Shown: positions 36,660-45,271, counted from the first letter of the stretch. The stretch: 64,000 nucleotides of DNA from Chitinophaga cymbidii (GCF_007992715.1 NZ_BKAU01000004.1:1-64000), one strand, 5' to 3'. Notes: generated by a model not told the origin, from the sequence alone. Translations and numbers: made by a program.

Positions 36660-38666
36660 TTATTTTCCTGCCTTTCCCGGCTGAAACCTGATCTCGTCCG
36701 CATACCAGTTGATTCCCTTCCCGCGGCGCACCGGTATCACTGTAAACATCCATTTGGGTGGTACCTGCCAGTCCAGGTCAGGATCGAAGGCGCTCATCGG
36801 AAGTTTCACCAGCACGGTATTCCATCCCTTTTGAACTTTCACGGCGCGGGGCGGGCGGTAGTAAAATCCTTCATCGGTCATGGGCTCTTCCAGCCTGCCG
36901 GAGGAACGGCCGGGGTGCGCCCATTGCGGAGGCGCTATCACTTCCCCGTTGATCCATAACCTGCTTTTCATATAATCCCATTCGCCTTTGGGTGGCGTGG
37001 CATCGGCGCCTGAGCGGGAAAGATCTTTAAAGTTCAGCCACATTTGCATCACCGCATCAGCATCGCTCCAGAACCGCGTATAGGCATACCAGGTAGTGTT
37101 TTCTTCCGGCGTCGGAAGCCAGGCTTTAACGGGAGGGCCATGCGTATGCCACAACCATACTGTGCCACCGGTGGCCTGTACGGCAGGGGTGGAGTCCTGC
37201 GGCGAGGCGGTTTTCATTTCCGGCCAGTAGGATGCGCTTAGATCGCCGTTGTTATCGAAAGGGCCAAATAAATTCCATTTGATATGGGTTTGTTTCACAT
37301 AAACAAACGGCAGCGTGGTAAAATATTTCCGTTTATGGTCTGTTAACCGTTTTTCGAATTGCGTAAATGCCTGCGCCCTGTCCGCCGAATCGGGACCTAT
37401 GCTGAATACCACGCCGGGATAGCCTTCGCCTCTCCAGCTGCGTTCGGAAAAAGCCAGCATAGCAGGGTAAACAGGGTTCATGGTGATGAGGTCGGATTCC
37501 TGCCGTACTTTCCGGTCGTTCCACAGGCAAAATTCCGCGCCCAGTAAGCTGGAATCACCATAGGACTTTCCGCCCATCTGCCGGTTAAAAATGGTCACCA
37601 CGCTGTTGAGCGGGTCAAAGTCGCTGATGTACAGGAAGCGGGAATCTATATACCGGGTGCCGCCTTTAACGTCTTCCGGCTTCCATAGCTGGTGGATCGT
37701 GCGATCGTCGTAATTGCCGCCGGGCGCCCATCCCACCACTTCCTTTTTATATTCCCGGATGATCCTTGTGATCTCCGGCAGGAACTGTTCGTTCGTTATT
37801 TTCACCTCGTCAGCGCCAATGTGCAGATAAGAGATGTCATAAGTGCTGCACACCTCGCGGATGATATCTGTTATGATGCCTACACCCCGCGGGCTTTGCA
37901 TATCCACTCCCATGGCACGGGTGAATGCTTTGCTGTGCCCCGGCATATCTATTTCCGGCACCAGCATAATATACCTGTCCTTACAATACCGGATCAGCTC
38001 CTTCATCTGATCGATACCGTAAAATGATCCCTTATTGCGTAACATGTTTTTCGCCGCCGTCAGCTGCGGGTATTTTTTTATCTGCAACCGCCAGGCAACA
38101 TCTTCCGTCAGGTGAAAGTGAAAAACATTCAGCTTGTAGCGGGCCATGATGTCTATCTGCTGCTTTAGCAGGGCAGGGGACTGGTAATTCCGGCCTACAT
38201 CCACCATATATCCCCGCCATGCGAATGCAGGATAATCGGTAATGCGGCAGCCTTGCACAAATCCGTTACCGTCCGTCAGCTGGGAGAGTGTTTGCAGTCC
38301 GTTGAATATGCCGTGAGGAGTGTTGGCGGTGAGGATGATGGCGTTGCGGCTGACTTCCAGCCGGTAAGCTTCCGCGGCCAATCTGCCTGCCTTTACCGTA
38401 TCCAGTTTTAGTGTGATGGAAAGCTTTTCCGCTGCGCTGGCCTCAACAATGCTTACAGTATGCGCCTTTTCAGCGATCATCTGTTGCAGGTGTACCGCTT
38501 CTTTTTTTAACGAAGGATGTGTTATGACGATAGCCCTGCATTTTTCCAGTGCAAACTGATCCGTGTTCCATTGTAACGATTGTGGTAATGGAATGACAGA
38601 TGGCCGTTGGGCATTTGCGCAGACGGTGCTGAAACAGAGCAGTGCGGCCAGTAGGGTGCTTTTCAT
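36660..38666 (-). CDS. GH20 beta-N-acetylhexosaminidase with C-terminal beta-sandwich
   Basis: About 668 residues with a signal peptide (MKSTLLAALLCFSTVCANAQ); an ATG 6 bp earlier is equally possible. The GH20b domain (~25-140) is followed by the catalytic barrel: 'YPAFAWRGYMVDVGRNYQS', 'FHFHLTEDVAWRLQI', 'MLVPEIDMPGHSKAF', and the catalytic Asp-Glu pair in 'HIGADEV' at about 284-285. After residue ~460 comes an added domain of about 200 residues ('WNLFGPFDNNGDLSASYWPE', 'GWNTVLVKLPMSAFDPDLDW') resembling a carbohydrate-binding beta-sandwich. It releases terminal GlcNAc/GalNAc from chitin-derived or glycoprotein sugars in the periplasm or outside. It stands alone on its strand. Confidence 0.92.
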   Translation of the reverse strand: MKSTLLAALLCFSTVCANAQRPSVIPLPQSLQWNTDQFALEKCRAIVITHPSLKKEAVHLQQMIAEKAHTVSIVEASAAEKLSITLKLDTVKAGRLAAEAYRLEVSRNAIILTANTPHGIFNGLQTLSQLTDGNGFVQGCRITDYPAFAWRGYMVDVGRNYQSPALLKQQIDIMARYKLNVFHFHLTEDVAWRLQIKKYPQLTAAKNMLRNKGSFYGIDQMKELIRYCKDRYIMLVPEIDMPGHSKAFTRAMGVDMQSPRGVGIITDIIREVCSTYDISYLHIGADEVKITNEQFLPEITRIIREYKKEVVGWAPGGNYDDRTIHQLWKPEDVKGGTRYIDSRFLYISDFDPLNSVVTIFNRQMGGKSYGDSSLLGAEFCLWNDRKVRQESDLITMNPVYPAMLAFSERSWRGEGYPGVVFSIGPDSADRAQAFTQFEKRLTDHKRKYFTTLPFVYVKQTHIKWNLFGPFDNNGDLSASYWPEMKTASPQDSTPAVQATGGTVWLWHTHGPPVKAWLPTPEENTTWYAYTRFWSDADAVMQMWLNFKDLSRSGADATPPKGEWDYMKSRLWINGEVIAPPQWAHPGRSSGRLEEPMTDEGFYYRPPRAVKVQKGWNTVLVKLPMSAFDPDLDWQVPPKWMFTVIPVRRGKGINWYADEIRFQPGKAGK

Positions 38667-38930
38667 GTTCATACGATAGTACATTTTTGTACCTGTTTTC
38701 AAAAGGAGAATACTTTCCGATACAGAACGAACAAGCGCCCATAACTAGTCGTGCAAAATTCGTTTATCGAATATAAAAATACATAAACGTGACATTTTAG
38801 GAGAAGTTCTTTTGTTTATATTCGAAATAGTTTGTACTTAAAATCCCACTATTTCCATGAAGAAAATTTTATCATAATGATACCCAATTATCCCGGTAGT
38901 TTTGGCGCGAGTGGACATGTGAATGCAGTT

Positions 38931-38938
38931 TATTTTTG
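38931..38938 (+). promoter_or_regulatory. -7 promoter element for the orphan lipoprotein gene
   Basis: TATTTTTG matches TAnnTTTG exactly and lies 23 bp before the ATG at 38962. The nearest TTTG (38901-38904) is 26 bp away, longer than usual, so the -33 part is uncertain. Confidence 0.4.
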
Positions 38939-38961
38939 AGAACTTCACTAATTTTTAAAAA

Positions 38962-39360
38962 ATGCGATATTTTAAACTGGTCTTATTGGCAATATGTTTT
39001 TTTTATGGGTGTGCCTCTCAAAAGCGCCAGCCACAGAAGGAAGTATGGACGGACACGTACAAAAACATAGTAGCTATTTCCGCTATTAAACAATCGAAGC
39101 CACAAGTCGATTCTAATGATGTTTCGCCGGCAATAAATTTCGACTTGATCGGGCACGATGATTTTGCAAAAGAGGCAGATAGCGTAGGGAAGGCATTTTA
39201 TCAAAGTATTCTTCCGCCAACTGTGTACAGGGAAGAAGGCTTAAAGGCAGTCTTAAATCGAACTTTGTTGTATTATAAAAGCAAGGAGCTCGATAGGCTC
39301 GCTAAGTCCGCTTATAAACGCTATAAAGAAGTTCAAAAGAGAAATCAGAAAGACAATTAA
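38962..39360 (+). CDS. AT-rich orphan lipoprotein
   Basis: 132 residues. A lipoprotein signal ends at Cys17 (LLAICFFYGC). The rest is hydrophilic: a 'DSNDVSPAINFDLIGHDDFA' segment and a strongly basic helical C-terminus ('LDRLAKSAYKRYKEVQKRNQ'). No family is recognised. The gene and its upstream 295 bp are clearly richer in A and T than all neighbours and use AT-ending codons, so it may be a recent acquisition. It has its own promoter-like element and its own terminator. Confidence 0.75.
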   Translation: MRYFKLVLLAICFFYGCASQKRQPQKEVWTDTYKNIVAISAIKQSKPQVDSNDVSPAINFDLIGHDDFAKEADSVGKAFYQSILPPTVYREEGLKAVLNRTLLYYKSKELDRLAKSAYKRYKEVQKRNQKDN

Positions 39361-39378
39361 GGTTCCAAACGTACACCA

Positions 39379-39417
39379 CTTATACTTCCTGCAAGGCAGC
39401 CTTACAGGAAGTATAAG
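39379..39417 (+). terminator. Terminator after the orphan lipoprotein gene
   Basis: 13-bp perfect arms (CTTATACTTCCTG at 39379-39391, and 39405-39417) with a 13-nt loop begin 18 bp after the stop. The trailing T-run is weak, so efficiency is uncertain. Confidence 0.7.
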
Positions 39418-39553
39418 GCATTTATCACAACCGCGGCTCATTCTCAGATCAAATCTCCAACTGCATAAAAGTATTTTTTATCCCTCGTTGATAGGAGGTC
39501 TGGTAACGTTCTTTTATTTGTGTTATATTTACAATAACCAAAACAATCGCTTT

Positions 39554-40351
39554 ATGGCTACGCAAACATCTTTGTTCACCTTCACGGGGAAAGCCGCCAA
39601 CATGATCGGCTATTACCGCGATGGTAAACATTATTTCCGCAGCATGCCGGCCTCCGTCCGGCAGACCAAAGCCACTAAACGCGCCGCCCTGCGCTTCGGT
39701 GCAGCCAGCAAAAAAGGGCGCCTCATCCGCAGCGCTTTCGCTGATGCGCTGGATATTCCTTACGACGGCAGTCATATCAACCGGCTGAACAGGCTGCTGA
39801 TCAAAGCCGGCAGGGAGAACAACGCCGCGCTGGCGGGCTTCCGGTTTAATCAGCACACGGGAACAGACCGGTTCTTCTGCATGGACCCCACACTCTCTGA
39901 AGACGGCGTATTGCATATTCCCGCGCAGGAGCTGCCGCAGTTCAAAGGTATCACCGCGTTTGAAGTAAAAGTGATCGCCACCCGCATCAGTTTTACAGAG
40001 CGCCGCGTAGTACGTACAGATACTGCCATGATCATGCTCAACACCCGCGAATCTTTCGCAGGTGCCGCACTGGATGTGGATGTACCGGGCAAGGGCACAT
40101 TAATAGTGACTTTGCAGGTAAGAGGCATGAACGGCAACGCTCCCTCCAATAACAGGAAATACCTTGCGGCAGACATCATCGCCGTAAGAGAACCGGAAAC
40201 AGCACAGGTCTTTCACAAGCCCTCACACGGGCAGCAGACCGCTTTACAGCAACGGTTACAAGCAATACTGGATGCATCAACCCCAATGCAGGCACGGCAA
40301 GAGCAGCAATCACAAGCGAATCATCCCCGGCATGTTATCCAAAGGGAATAG
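39554..40351 (+). CDS. Hypothetical protein with N-terminal 'FTGKAANMIGYYRDGKHYFR' motif
   Basis: 265 residues from the ATG at 39554; the earlier in-frame start at 39488 adds a segment reading through AT-rich promoter-like DNA and was rejected. The opening 'SLFTFTGKAANMIGYYRDGK' then 'HYFRSMPASVRQTKATKRAA' resembles the start of DUF6266-type Bacteroidota proteins, which begin with a Gly-rich 'GK-G---G--W-G---R--P' pattern. The middle has beta-strand character ('GITAFEVKVIATRISFTERR', 'GKGTLIVTLQVRGMNG') and the end is Gln-rich and probably disordered. There is no signal peptide. Function unknown; single-gene unit. Confidence 0.75.
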   Translation: MATQTSLFTFTGKAANMIGYYRDGKHYFRSMPASVRQTKATKRAALRFGAASKKGRLIRSAFADALDIPYDGSHINRLNRLLIKAGRENNAALAGFRFNQHTGTDRFFCMDPTLSEDGVLHIPAQELPQFKGITAFEVKVIATRISFTERRVVRTDTAMIMLNTRESFAGAALDVDVPGKGTLIVTLQVRGMNGNAPSNNRKYLAADIIAVREPETAQVFHKPSHGQQTALQQRLQAILDASTPMQARQEQQSQANHPRHVIQRE

Positions 40352-40720
40352 GTCTTCACCCGGCCAGAGCGCAATATTTTGGTGAACATCCGTTGAACGT
40401 TACAACCCACACCTTCACAAAAACATCGAAACCTCCATCTTTTCCTGCAATCTCCATCTTGCGGGAAGATTCTCCATGCCCTGGAAACACTGTCCCCCGC
40501 ATTCTTCTACTGCAAATCAAAACCGTATCATCACCACATCAAGTCCACCTTGCCTTCAGCGATCTTTCGGTGTTCCCATACTGATCCCATACCGCCGCAG
40601 CATGGTAGCAGCAGAAAGAAAGATACGTTAACCCAAACCCCCGTTCCGTTAAAACCATCAGCGCCTGCGTCCCCGGCCACACTACCTTGCACGCATAAAC
40701 CTCAAAAAAATCTAACGAAA
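40352..40720. other. Intergenic stretch with no recognised element
   Basis: About 370 bp lie before the beta-lactamase-fold lipoprotein gene. The sequence is C/A-rich on the plus strand. The frame of the following gene is open back to 40550, but that extension has no signal peptide and no coding character. No RNA gene, repeat or clean promoter was found. Confidence 0.4.
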
Positions 40721-41869
40721 ATGAAAACTATGATCAAAACAGCCGCTATCGGGCTGGCCCTCACCGGAGCAGTTATTTCCGGTTGTAAAAAAATCGATGA
40801 TTTTGTAAACAAAGGCTTCGACGCCGAACTGTTCCGCAAAAACCTCAAAGCTGCCTGCGACGGCAAAACGGTCGGTTATTCTTTTGCGATCAGCCAGAAC
40901 GGCAAGATCGTGAAATACGATTTCGGTGGTGAAGCCCGCAACCCCAAAGACGGAGAAGTAGACTACGAGATACTGACCCGCCAGGGCACCGGCAGCTGTT
41001 CAAAAACGATCACCGCCTTCGCGATCCTGCAGGCGCTGGAAGACAAAGGCCAGAATGAAAAAGCACGCCTCGTTGACCTGTTGCCTGCATGGTGGAACAT
41101 CCCTGAAGAGAACAATCCGCTGACTGTGGCTCTGTTGCTACAGCATTACGCCGGCCTTCAGCACGTAGGCGATGGCGATTACCAGGCCATACGCGCCACC
41201 ATGCAGCAGCCCACAACAGGCTACGGCAAAGCCGCTTACGTTTACCGCAATGGCAACTATTCAATTTGCCGTGTACTGCTCTATTGCATCGTTAACGGCA
41301 CCAAGGGCCTGGAAGGTCTGAGCGATGCGGCGGCGGACGAGGTGGTATCGCAATTCCACCGCACCTACGTACGTGAAAAGATCTTCAAGAAGGCGGGCAT
41401 CCCGGACTGGTCAAAGATCAACGTAGGCCCCTGGAACGAATCCGGTACGATCACTCCGAAGAACATGGACAGAAGGATGACGCTCTATTACAATTTCAAA
41501 CAACCCGGTCTGTCCGGCATCACAACCTACACCACTTACCTGGAAGCCGGTCCCGGTGGCTGGTACATGAACAGCCCCGAAATGGCAGCCGTGCTGGCGG
41601 CAGGAGAGGAAGGCAAGCTGGTGAGCGATACGATGATGAAAAAGATGAAAGAAGATTTTATGGGTTACGACAGAACGATCACCGGCAAACATGGTGCTTA
41701 CTATTACAAAAACGGCGTGTGGGCTGATAGCCTGACGAGGGGCGTGTATACCGTAGTAATGCATTTCCCCAATAACGTACAGGTAGCATGGCACAGCAAT
41801 GCCCGCAATACAAACCTGGGATCACCCGAAGCGCTGATCAAAAATGCGTATGACGACGCATGGCGCTGA
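40721..41869 (+). CDS. Serine beta-lactamase-fold (PF00144) hydrolase lipoprotein
   Basis: 382 residues from the ATG at 40721, which gives a lipoprotein signal ending at Cys22 (GAVISGC). The SxxK nucleophile motif is Ser92-Cys-Ser-Lys95, placed as expected before 'TAFAILQALEDKG'. The YxN motif is Tyr175-Arg-Asn177 in 'VYRNGNYSICRVLLY'. The third class C motif (KTG/HxG) is not clear; 'AWHSNAR' near residue 365 is the best candidate, so substrate and activity are uncertain. Relatives include esterases, peptidases and penicillin-binding-protein-like enzymes. An atypical Cys inside SxxK is notable. Single gene closed by a terminator. Confidence 0.8.
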   Translation: MKTMIKTAAIGLALTGAVISGCKKIDDFVNKGFDAELFRKNLKAACDGKTVGYSFAISQNGKIVKYDFGGEARNPKDGEVDYEILTRQGTGSCSKTITAFAILQALEDKGQNEKARLVDLLPAWWNIPEENNPLTVALLLQHYAGLQHVGDGDYQAIRATMQQPTTGYGKAAYVYRNGNYSICRVLLYCIVNGTKGLEGLSDAAADEVVSQFHRTYVREKIFKKAGIPDWSKINVGPWNESGTITPKNMDRRMTLYYNFKQPGLSGITTYTTYLEAGPGGWYMNSPEMAAVLAAGEEGKLVSDTMMKKMKEDFMGYDRTITGKHGAYYYKNGVWADSLTRGVYTVVMHFPNNVQVAWHSNARNTNLGSPEALIKNAYDDAWR

Positions 41870-41882
41870 TGACAGTTATGGG

Positions 41883-41918
41883 AGGGGCTGCCATCGAGTT
41901 ACTTTTGAGGCGGCCCCT
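41883..41918 (+). terminator. Terminator after the beta-lactamase-fold gene
   Basis: Arms AGGGGCTGCC (41883-41892) and GGCGGCCCCT (41909-41918) pair over 10 positions with one G-T pair and a 16-nt loop. A T-rich tract (TTTAACTTTA) follows. Confidence 0.72.
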
Positions 41919-41961
41919 TTAACTTTATATCCGTACCATGAAATGCTGGAAGGCTCTTGAT

Positions 41962-43317
41962 TTAAACCTGTTGCACCGGCAGGGTAAATTCTTTCACTGT
42001 TTCCCCCAGATCATATACGCTGGTTTTGCCGCGCAACACTTCCGCCATGATGCTGCTTCCGGCAGCGCTGCGGTAGCCTCCCGCACAATGCACGACCACC
42101 GGTTTTTCTTCTGGTACTTCGCCTGCTCTTTCCTTGAGCTCATGGAGCGGGATGTGCAATGCATCCCTGAACACAGGCATGGCAGCTACTTCAGCCGCAT
42201 TGCGGATGTCGAGGATCGTATAAGCAGCCTCGTTCAGTTTGAAATCCGCGATATCCAGCTGTTCCATTTTAACCGGGCCTTCCTTTAGTACAAATGCCCC
42301 TTTTATGAACGGCTCGTACCCGATCTTCGCAACCCGTGCGGCAAGCACGGAAAATTTTTCCGGATTTTCAGCAACGAGATAAAAGGTTTCACCGGGTTTC
42401 ACCAGTGTTCCCAGCCAGGTTTCAAAGGCATTGCCTTCCTGCAGGTTAACCGACCCCGGCAGGGCGCCACTTTTGAAAATACCGGCAGGCCGCGCGTCGA
42501 TAATGAGCGCACCCGGCTCCGGCACAACAGGCGTACTGGAAGTGCTGACCTTCGCGAGCGCATCTTGCAGGGTATCGGCACCTTTCCGGTTTACCTCCAC
42601 ATCATATCCGAAATAAGGAGGAATAAACGGCTGGTCGCTGATCAGTGCTGCAATAAACTGATCTTCCGTCATCTCTTGCAATGACCAGTTGGAACGCTTT
42701 TCATCGCCTATGGTGCTGCTGCTTTCCTGGCTGAGGGATTTCCCGCAAAGGGAGCCTGCGCCATGTGCGGGGTATACTTTCACGGCATCGTTCAGCGTGC
42801 CCAGCTTGTTGCGGAGCGAATGATACATTTGCCTGGCGAGCACCTCACGTGCCGCCATGATGCTTCCCGCATGCTCACGCAGGTCCGGGCGGCCGCAATC
42901 GCCCACGAACAGTGTATCGCCGGTAAACACCGCTTTGTCCGTTCCTTCATGCTCCAGTACGATGCTGATGCTGTCAGGAGAATGCCCCGGCGTATTCAGC
43001 GCCCTTAGTTTCACTTTTCCCAGTACGATCTCGTCCCCATCGTCAAAACCCGTATGCGGATAATACGCGCCCAGCAGCCGGGAACAGTAAACCGTGGCGC
43101 CGGTATGGCGGTGCAGTTCAAGGTGGCTGCTTACAAAGTCGGCATGCGGATGCGTTTCTATCACGCCTGTTATCCTGGCGTTGTGATTCCGCGCAAACTC
43201 CAGATAAGGCGTTATGTCCCGGGCGGGATCGATCAATATTATTTCCGATACGCTTTCATCAAGAACCGCGTAGGAATAATGCGCCAGCGGCCGGTCTTCG
43301 AATTGCTGTATTTTCAT
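41962..43317 (-). CDS. Persulfide dioxygenase (ETHE1-like) fused to two rhodanese domains
   Basis: 451 residues. The N-terminal 250 residues are a metallo-beta-lactamase fold with the metal motif 'ETHPHADFVSSH' (~55-66), 'NTPGHSPDSI', 'FTGDTLFVGDCGRPDLR' and 'VYPAHG', the ETHE1/CstB pattern for a mononuclear iron persulfide dioxygenase. Rhodanese domain 1 (~255-350) has no active-site Cys (its loop reads 'VAENPEKF'). Rhodanese domain 2 (~365-451) has the catalytic Cys at about 408 ('VVVHCAGGYRSAAG'). It should oxidise glutathione- or protein-bound persulfide to sulfite and move sulfane sulfur. Next to a YeeE-type transporter and a Crp/Fnr gene it forms a sulfide-handling cluster. A perfect dyad at 43370-43385 lies 52 bp upstream. 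Confidence 0.9.
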   Translation of the reverse strand: MKIQQFEDRPLAHYSYAVLDESVSEIILIDPARDITPYLEFARNHNARITGVIETHPHADFVSSHLELHRHTGATVYCSRLLGAYYPHTGFDDGDEIVLGKVKLRALNTPGHSPDSISIVLEHEGTDKAVFTGDTLFVGDCGRPDLREHAGSIMAAREVLARQMYHSLRNKLGTLNDAVKVYPAHGAGSLCGKSLSQESSSTIGDEKRSNWSLQEMTEDQFIAALISDQPFIPPYFGYDVEVNRKGADTLQDALAKVSTSSTPVVPEPGALIIDARPAGIFKSGALPGSVNLQEGNAFETWLGTLVKPGETFYLVAENPEKFSVLAARVAKIGYEPFIKGAFVLKEGPVKMEQLDIADFKLNEAAYTILDIRNAAEVAAMPVFRDALHIPLHELKERAGEVPEEKPVVVHCAGGYRSAAGSSIMAEVLRGKTSVYDLGETVKEFTLPVQQV

Positions 43318-43369
43318 TATCTGATCATTTTAATCTGTATGCAAATTAGTACGATGATGGGAGGGAAAC

Positions 43370-43385
43370 GGTGACCTCAGTCACC
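43370..43385 (-). promoter_or_regulatory. Probable Crp/Fnr operator upstream of the persulfide dioxygenase gene
   Basis: GGTGAC-CTCA-GTCACC is a perfect 6+6 dyad with a 4-bp spacer. A near -7 element (TAATTTG on the minus strand, 43342-43348) puts the dyad centre close to -41, the usual class II activator position. A further GGTGA arm follows at 43391. The same half-sites recur at 44531-44546. Confidence 0.6.
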
Positions 43386-43407
43386 AAAAGCGGTGATGAT
43401 TGTTTCA

Positions 43408-43890
43408 TCAATGCGGCAGTTTTTCACGGTACCGGCCGTATACCCAGGTACCCGTAACCGCGCTCAGCAAAGTGACAGTTACCACGGTGGCGCCTGTGCC
43501 TATCTGGGCAAACAGCGGGCCGGGGCAGGCGCCGGTCAGCGCCCAGCCCAAACCGAATAGCAAACCGCCGAAGACCTGCCCTCTATGAAATTTTTTCTTT
43601 TGAAAAGTGATCTGTTCCCCGTTCATGGCCCGCCATCTGAATTTTTTGATCAACCAGACGGACAGCATGCCTGTAAGCACCGCGCTGCCGATTACGCCGT
43701 ACATGTGGAAAGATTGGAACCGGAACATTTCCTGGATGCGGTACCAGCTGATAATTTCCGCTTTTACGAATACGATCCCGAACAGGAGGCCAACCAATGC
43801 ATATCTGAACAAATAATACCATTTTTGTCCGGACCATTTTTCTGTGAGGCCCGCATAAACCGGTACAGGTATTTTCTGATGCTTCATCAT
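43408..43890 (-). CDS. YeeE/YedE-type sulfur transporter, second half protein (DUF6691-like)
   Basis: 160 residues starting at ATG 43890 (or the next ATG 3 bp on). Four to five hydrophobic segments are visible ('YALVGLLFGIVFVKAEIISW', 'MYGVIGSAVLTGMLSVWLIK', 'VFGGLLFGLGWALTGACPGP', 'LFAQIGTGATVVTVTLLSAV'). The motif 'GLGWALTGACPGP', with its Cys, is the mark of this half of the split YeeE/TsuA family, which passes thiosulfate or similar sulfur compounds across the inner membrane via conserved Cys residues. It follows the other half by 17 bp. Confidence 0.88.
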   Translation of the reverse strand: MMKHQKIPVPVYAGLTEKWSGQKWYYLFRYALVGLLFGIVFVKAEIISWYRIQEMFRFQSFHMYGVIGSAVLTGMLSVWLIKKFRWRAMNGEQITFQKKKFHRGQVFGGLLFGLGWALTGACPGPLFAQIGTGATVVTVTLLSAVTGTWVYGRYREKLPH

Positions 43891-43907
43891 ATTTTCAGCA
43901 GTTTTTT

Positions 43908-44480
43908 TTAAAGAGAAAGAATAAGCGGCAGCAGCCAGTTCGTCATCAGCAGCCCGCCCGCCATGAAGCAGCAGGTCGCCACCAGCGAAGGCCATTGAAG
44001 CGTTGACAGGCCCATAATGGCATGCCCGCTTGTACAGCCTCCGGCATACCTGGCCCCGAAGCCCACCAGGAAGCCTCCGCCCGCTATTATTAGCAACCCC
44101 CGAAAACTGAAAAGCGATTGCCAGCTGAACAGGTCTTCCGGCATCAGCCCGCCGGTACCAATCCCGTAGCCAGCCAGTTCTTTGACCAGCGCAGGGTTCA
44201 CCTCTACGGCGCCGGGAGCAGTTAGCCAGAAGGCTGATACAATGCCGCCCAGGAATATTCCCGCTACAAAGAACAGGTTCCAGGCTTCGCTTTTCCAGTC
44301 GTAATTAAAAAATGGAATTCGCGGAGAACAGGCCGCGCACATATGCCGGAGGGAAGAGCTGATGCCAAAGGATTTGTTGCCGAGCAGCAACAGGGCCGGC
44401 ATCGTAAGACCTATTAAGGGGCCAGCCACATACCAGGGCCAGGGCTGCAGCAAAGCCGCAGCCAGATAACCAATGATCAT
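43908..44480 (-). CDS. YeeE/YedE-type sulfur transporter, first half protein
   Basis: 190 residues with about five membrane segments. The family motif '[20 protein letters not shown]' is near residue 150 and holds the conserved Cys in 'GGCTSGH'. A separate '[14 protein letters not shown]' segment (~46-59) carries two further Cys residues that could be redox-active. In relatives the two halves are fused or encoded side by side, as here. The gene lies 61 bp after the Crp/Fnr gene, and the operator-like dyad at 44531-44546 is 50 bp upstream. Confidence 0.9.
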   Translation of the reverse strand: MIIGYLAAALLQPWPWYVAGPLIGLTMPALLLLGNKSFGISSSLRHMCAACSPRIPFFNYDWKSEAWNLFFVAGIFLGGIVSAFWLTAPGAVEVNPALVKELAGYGIGTGGLMPEDLFSWQSLFSFRGLLIIAGGGFLVGFGARYAGGCTSGHAIMGLSTLQWPSLVATCCFMAGGLLMTNWLLPLILSL

Positions 44481-44530
44481 TGCATGGATGTTTTAATAAT
44501 GCAAAACTCATCCATGCCGCGGCCAAAATT

Positions 44531-44546
44531 GGTGACTTTGGTTACA
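44531..44546 (-). promoter_or_regulatory. Probable Crp/Fnr operator upstream of the sulfur transporter genes
   Basis: GGTGAC-TTTG-GTTACA shares the first half-site and spacing with the dyad at 43370-43385. On the minus strand GAGTTTTG (44502-44509) is one base from the TAnnTTTG consensus and places the dyad centre near -41. It overlaps the stop codon of the regulator gene. Confidence 0.55.
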
Positions 44547-45189
44547 CAGGGAAATTTATTTCCACTGCATTGCGGTGAAGGCTTACCAGGCCCCGCTGCT
44601 CCATCTTTTTCAGCAGCCGGGAAACAACTTCGCGGGAAGAATTAAGATCGGTGGCTATTTCCTGGTGGGTCAGTTGTAATATGCTGTTGCCAAGCTTTGC
44701 AGATTGTTTGGCAAGGTAAAGCTGCAAACGTTCGTCCATACTGTGAAATGCTATGCTGTCCAGTACTTCCAGCAATTCCTCGAAACGGCTCCGGTAAGAT
44801 TCTACCACAAAGCGGTACCAGCTTTTGTATTCACGCATCAGGTTTTCCATTTCCTCAATGGGCAGCATAACAACAACGGCATCGGTTTCCGCTTTTCCCA
44901 TCACTTTGCTTTCCTTTGCGGACGCCGCGCAGATCATGGACAATGCGCAGGCGCTGCCTGGTTCAAGATCATACATGAATATTTCTCCTTCCGTTTCTCC
45001 TTCACGGTATACCCGTATGCGGCCTTCCGCCACCAGCATCGTATACTTCAGGAACTGCCCGCTGCGCATGAGTGTTTCGCCCGCGGGCACTTCACGGAGC
45101 ATGCCGGTACGGGCGATGGCTTCGCGCAGGGAAGGTTCCAGGTCGGGGAAATGCAATTTCATATATCCGGCTATATCCGTTGTTTGCAT
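44542..45189 (-). CDS. Crp/Fnr-family transcriptional regulator of the sulfur cluster
   Basis: 215 residues from the ATG at 45189 (MQTTDIAGYMKLHFPDLEPS); the longer frame to 45240 passes through its own -7 element. The N-terminal cyclic-nucleotide-like beta-roll (~20-125, 'EVPAGETLMRSGQFLKYTML', 'GRIRVYREGETEGEIFMYDL') lacks an Fnr-type iron-sulfur Cys set but has Cys residues in 'GSACALSMICAASA'. The C-terminal winged helix reads 'LTHQEIATDLNSSREVVSRL'. It is encoded just upstream of the transporter pair and the persulfide enzyme, and matching dyads precede both. It probably activates them in response to reactive sulfur or redox change. Confidence 0.9.
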   Translation of the reverse strand: MQTTDIAGYMKLHFPDLEPSLREAIARTGMLREVPAGETLMRSGQFLKYTMLVAEGRIRVYREGETEGEIFMYDLEPGSACALSMICAASAKESKVMGKAETDAVVVMLPIEEMENLMREYKSWYRFVVESYRSRFEELLEVLDSIAFHSMDERLQLYLAKQSAKLGNSILQLTHQEIATDLNSSREVVSRLLKKMEQRGLVSLHRNAVEINFPV

Positions 45190-45207
45190 GGGTTTAACGA
45201 ATTTGCC

Positions 45208-45240
45208 CAAAAGTATGAAAAAAGGATGTCCAGGCAGCAA
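45208..45240 (-). promoter_or_regulatory. Promoter of the Crp/Fnr gene
   Basis: On the minus strand TACTTTTG (45208-45215) is an exact -7 match and TTG (45238-45240) lies 22 bp upstream, within the spacing range accepted for this phylum. The -7 ends 18 bp before the start codon at 45189. Confidence 0.5.
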
Positions 45241-45271
45241 CCACGCGCATTCTGCAAGCGGCCCCGGCTCC

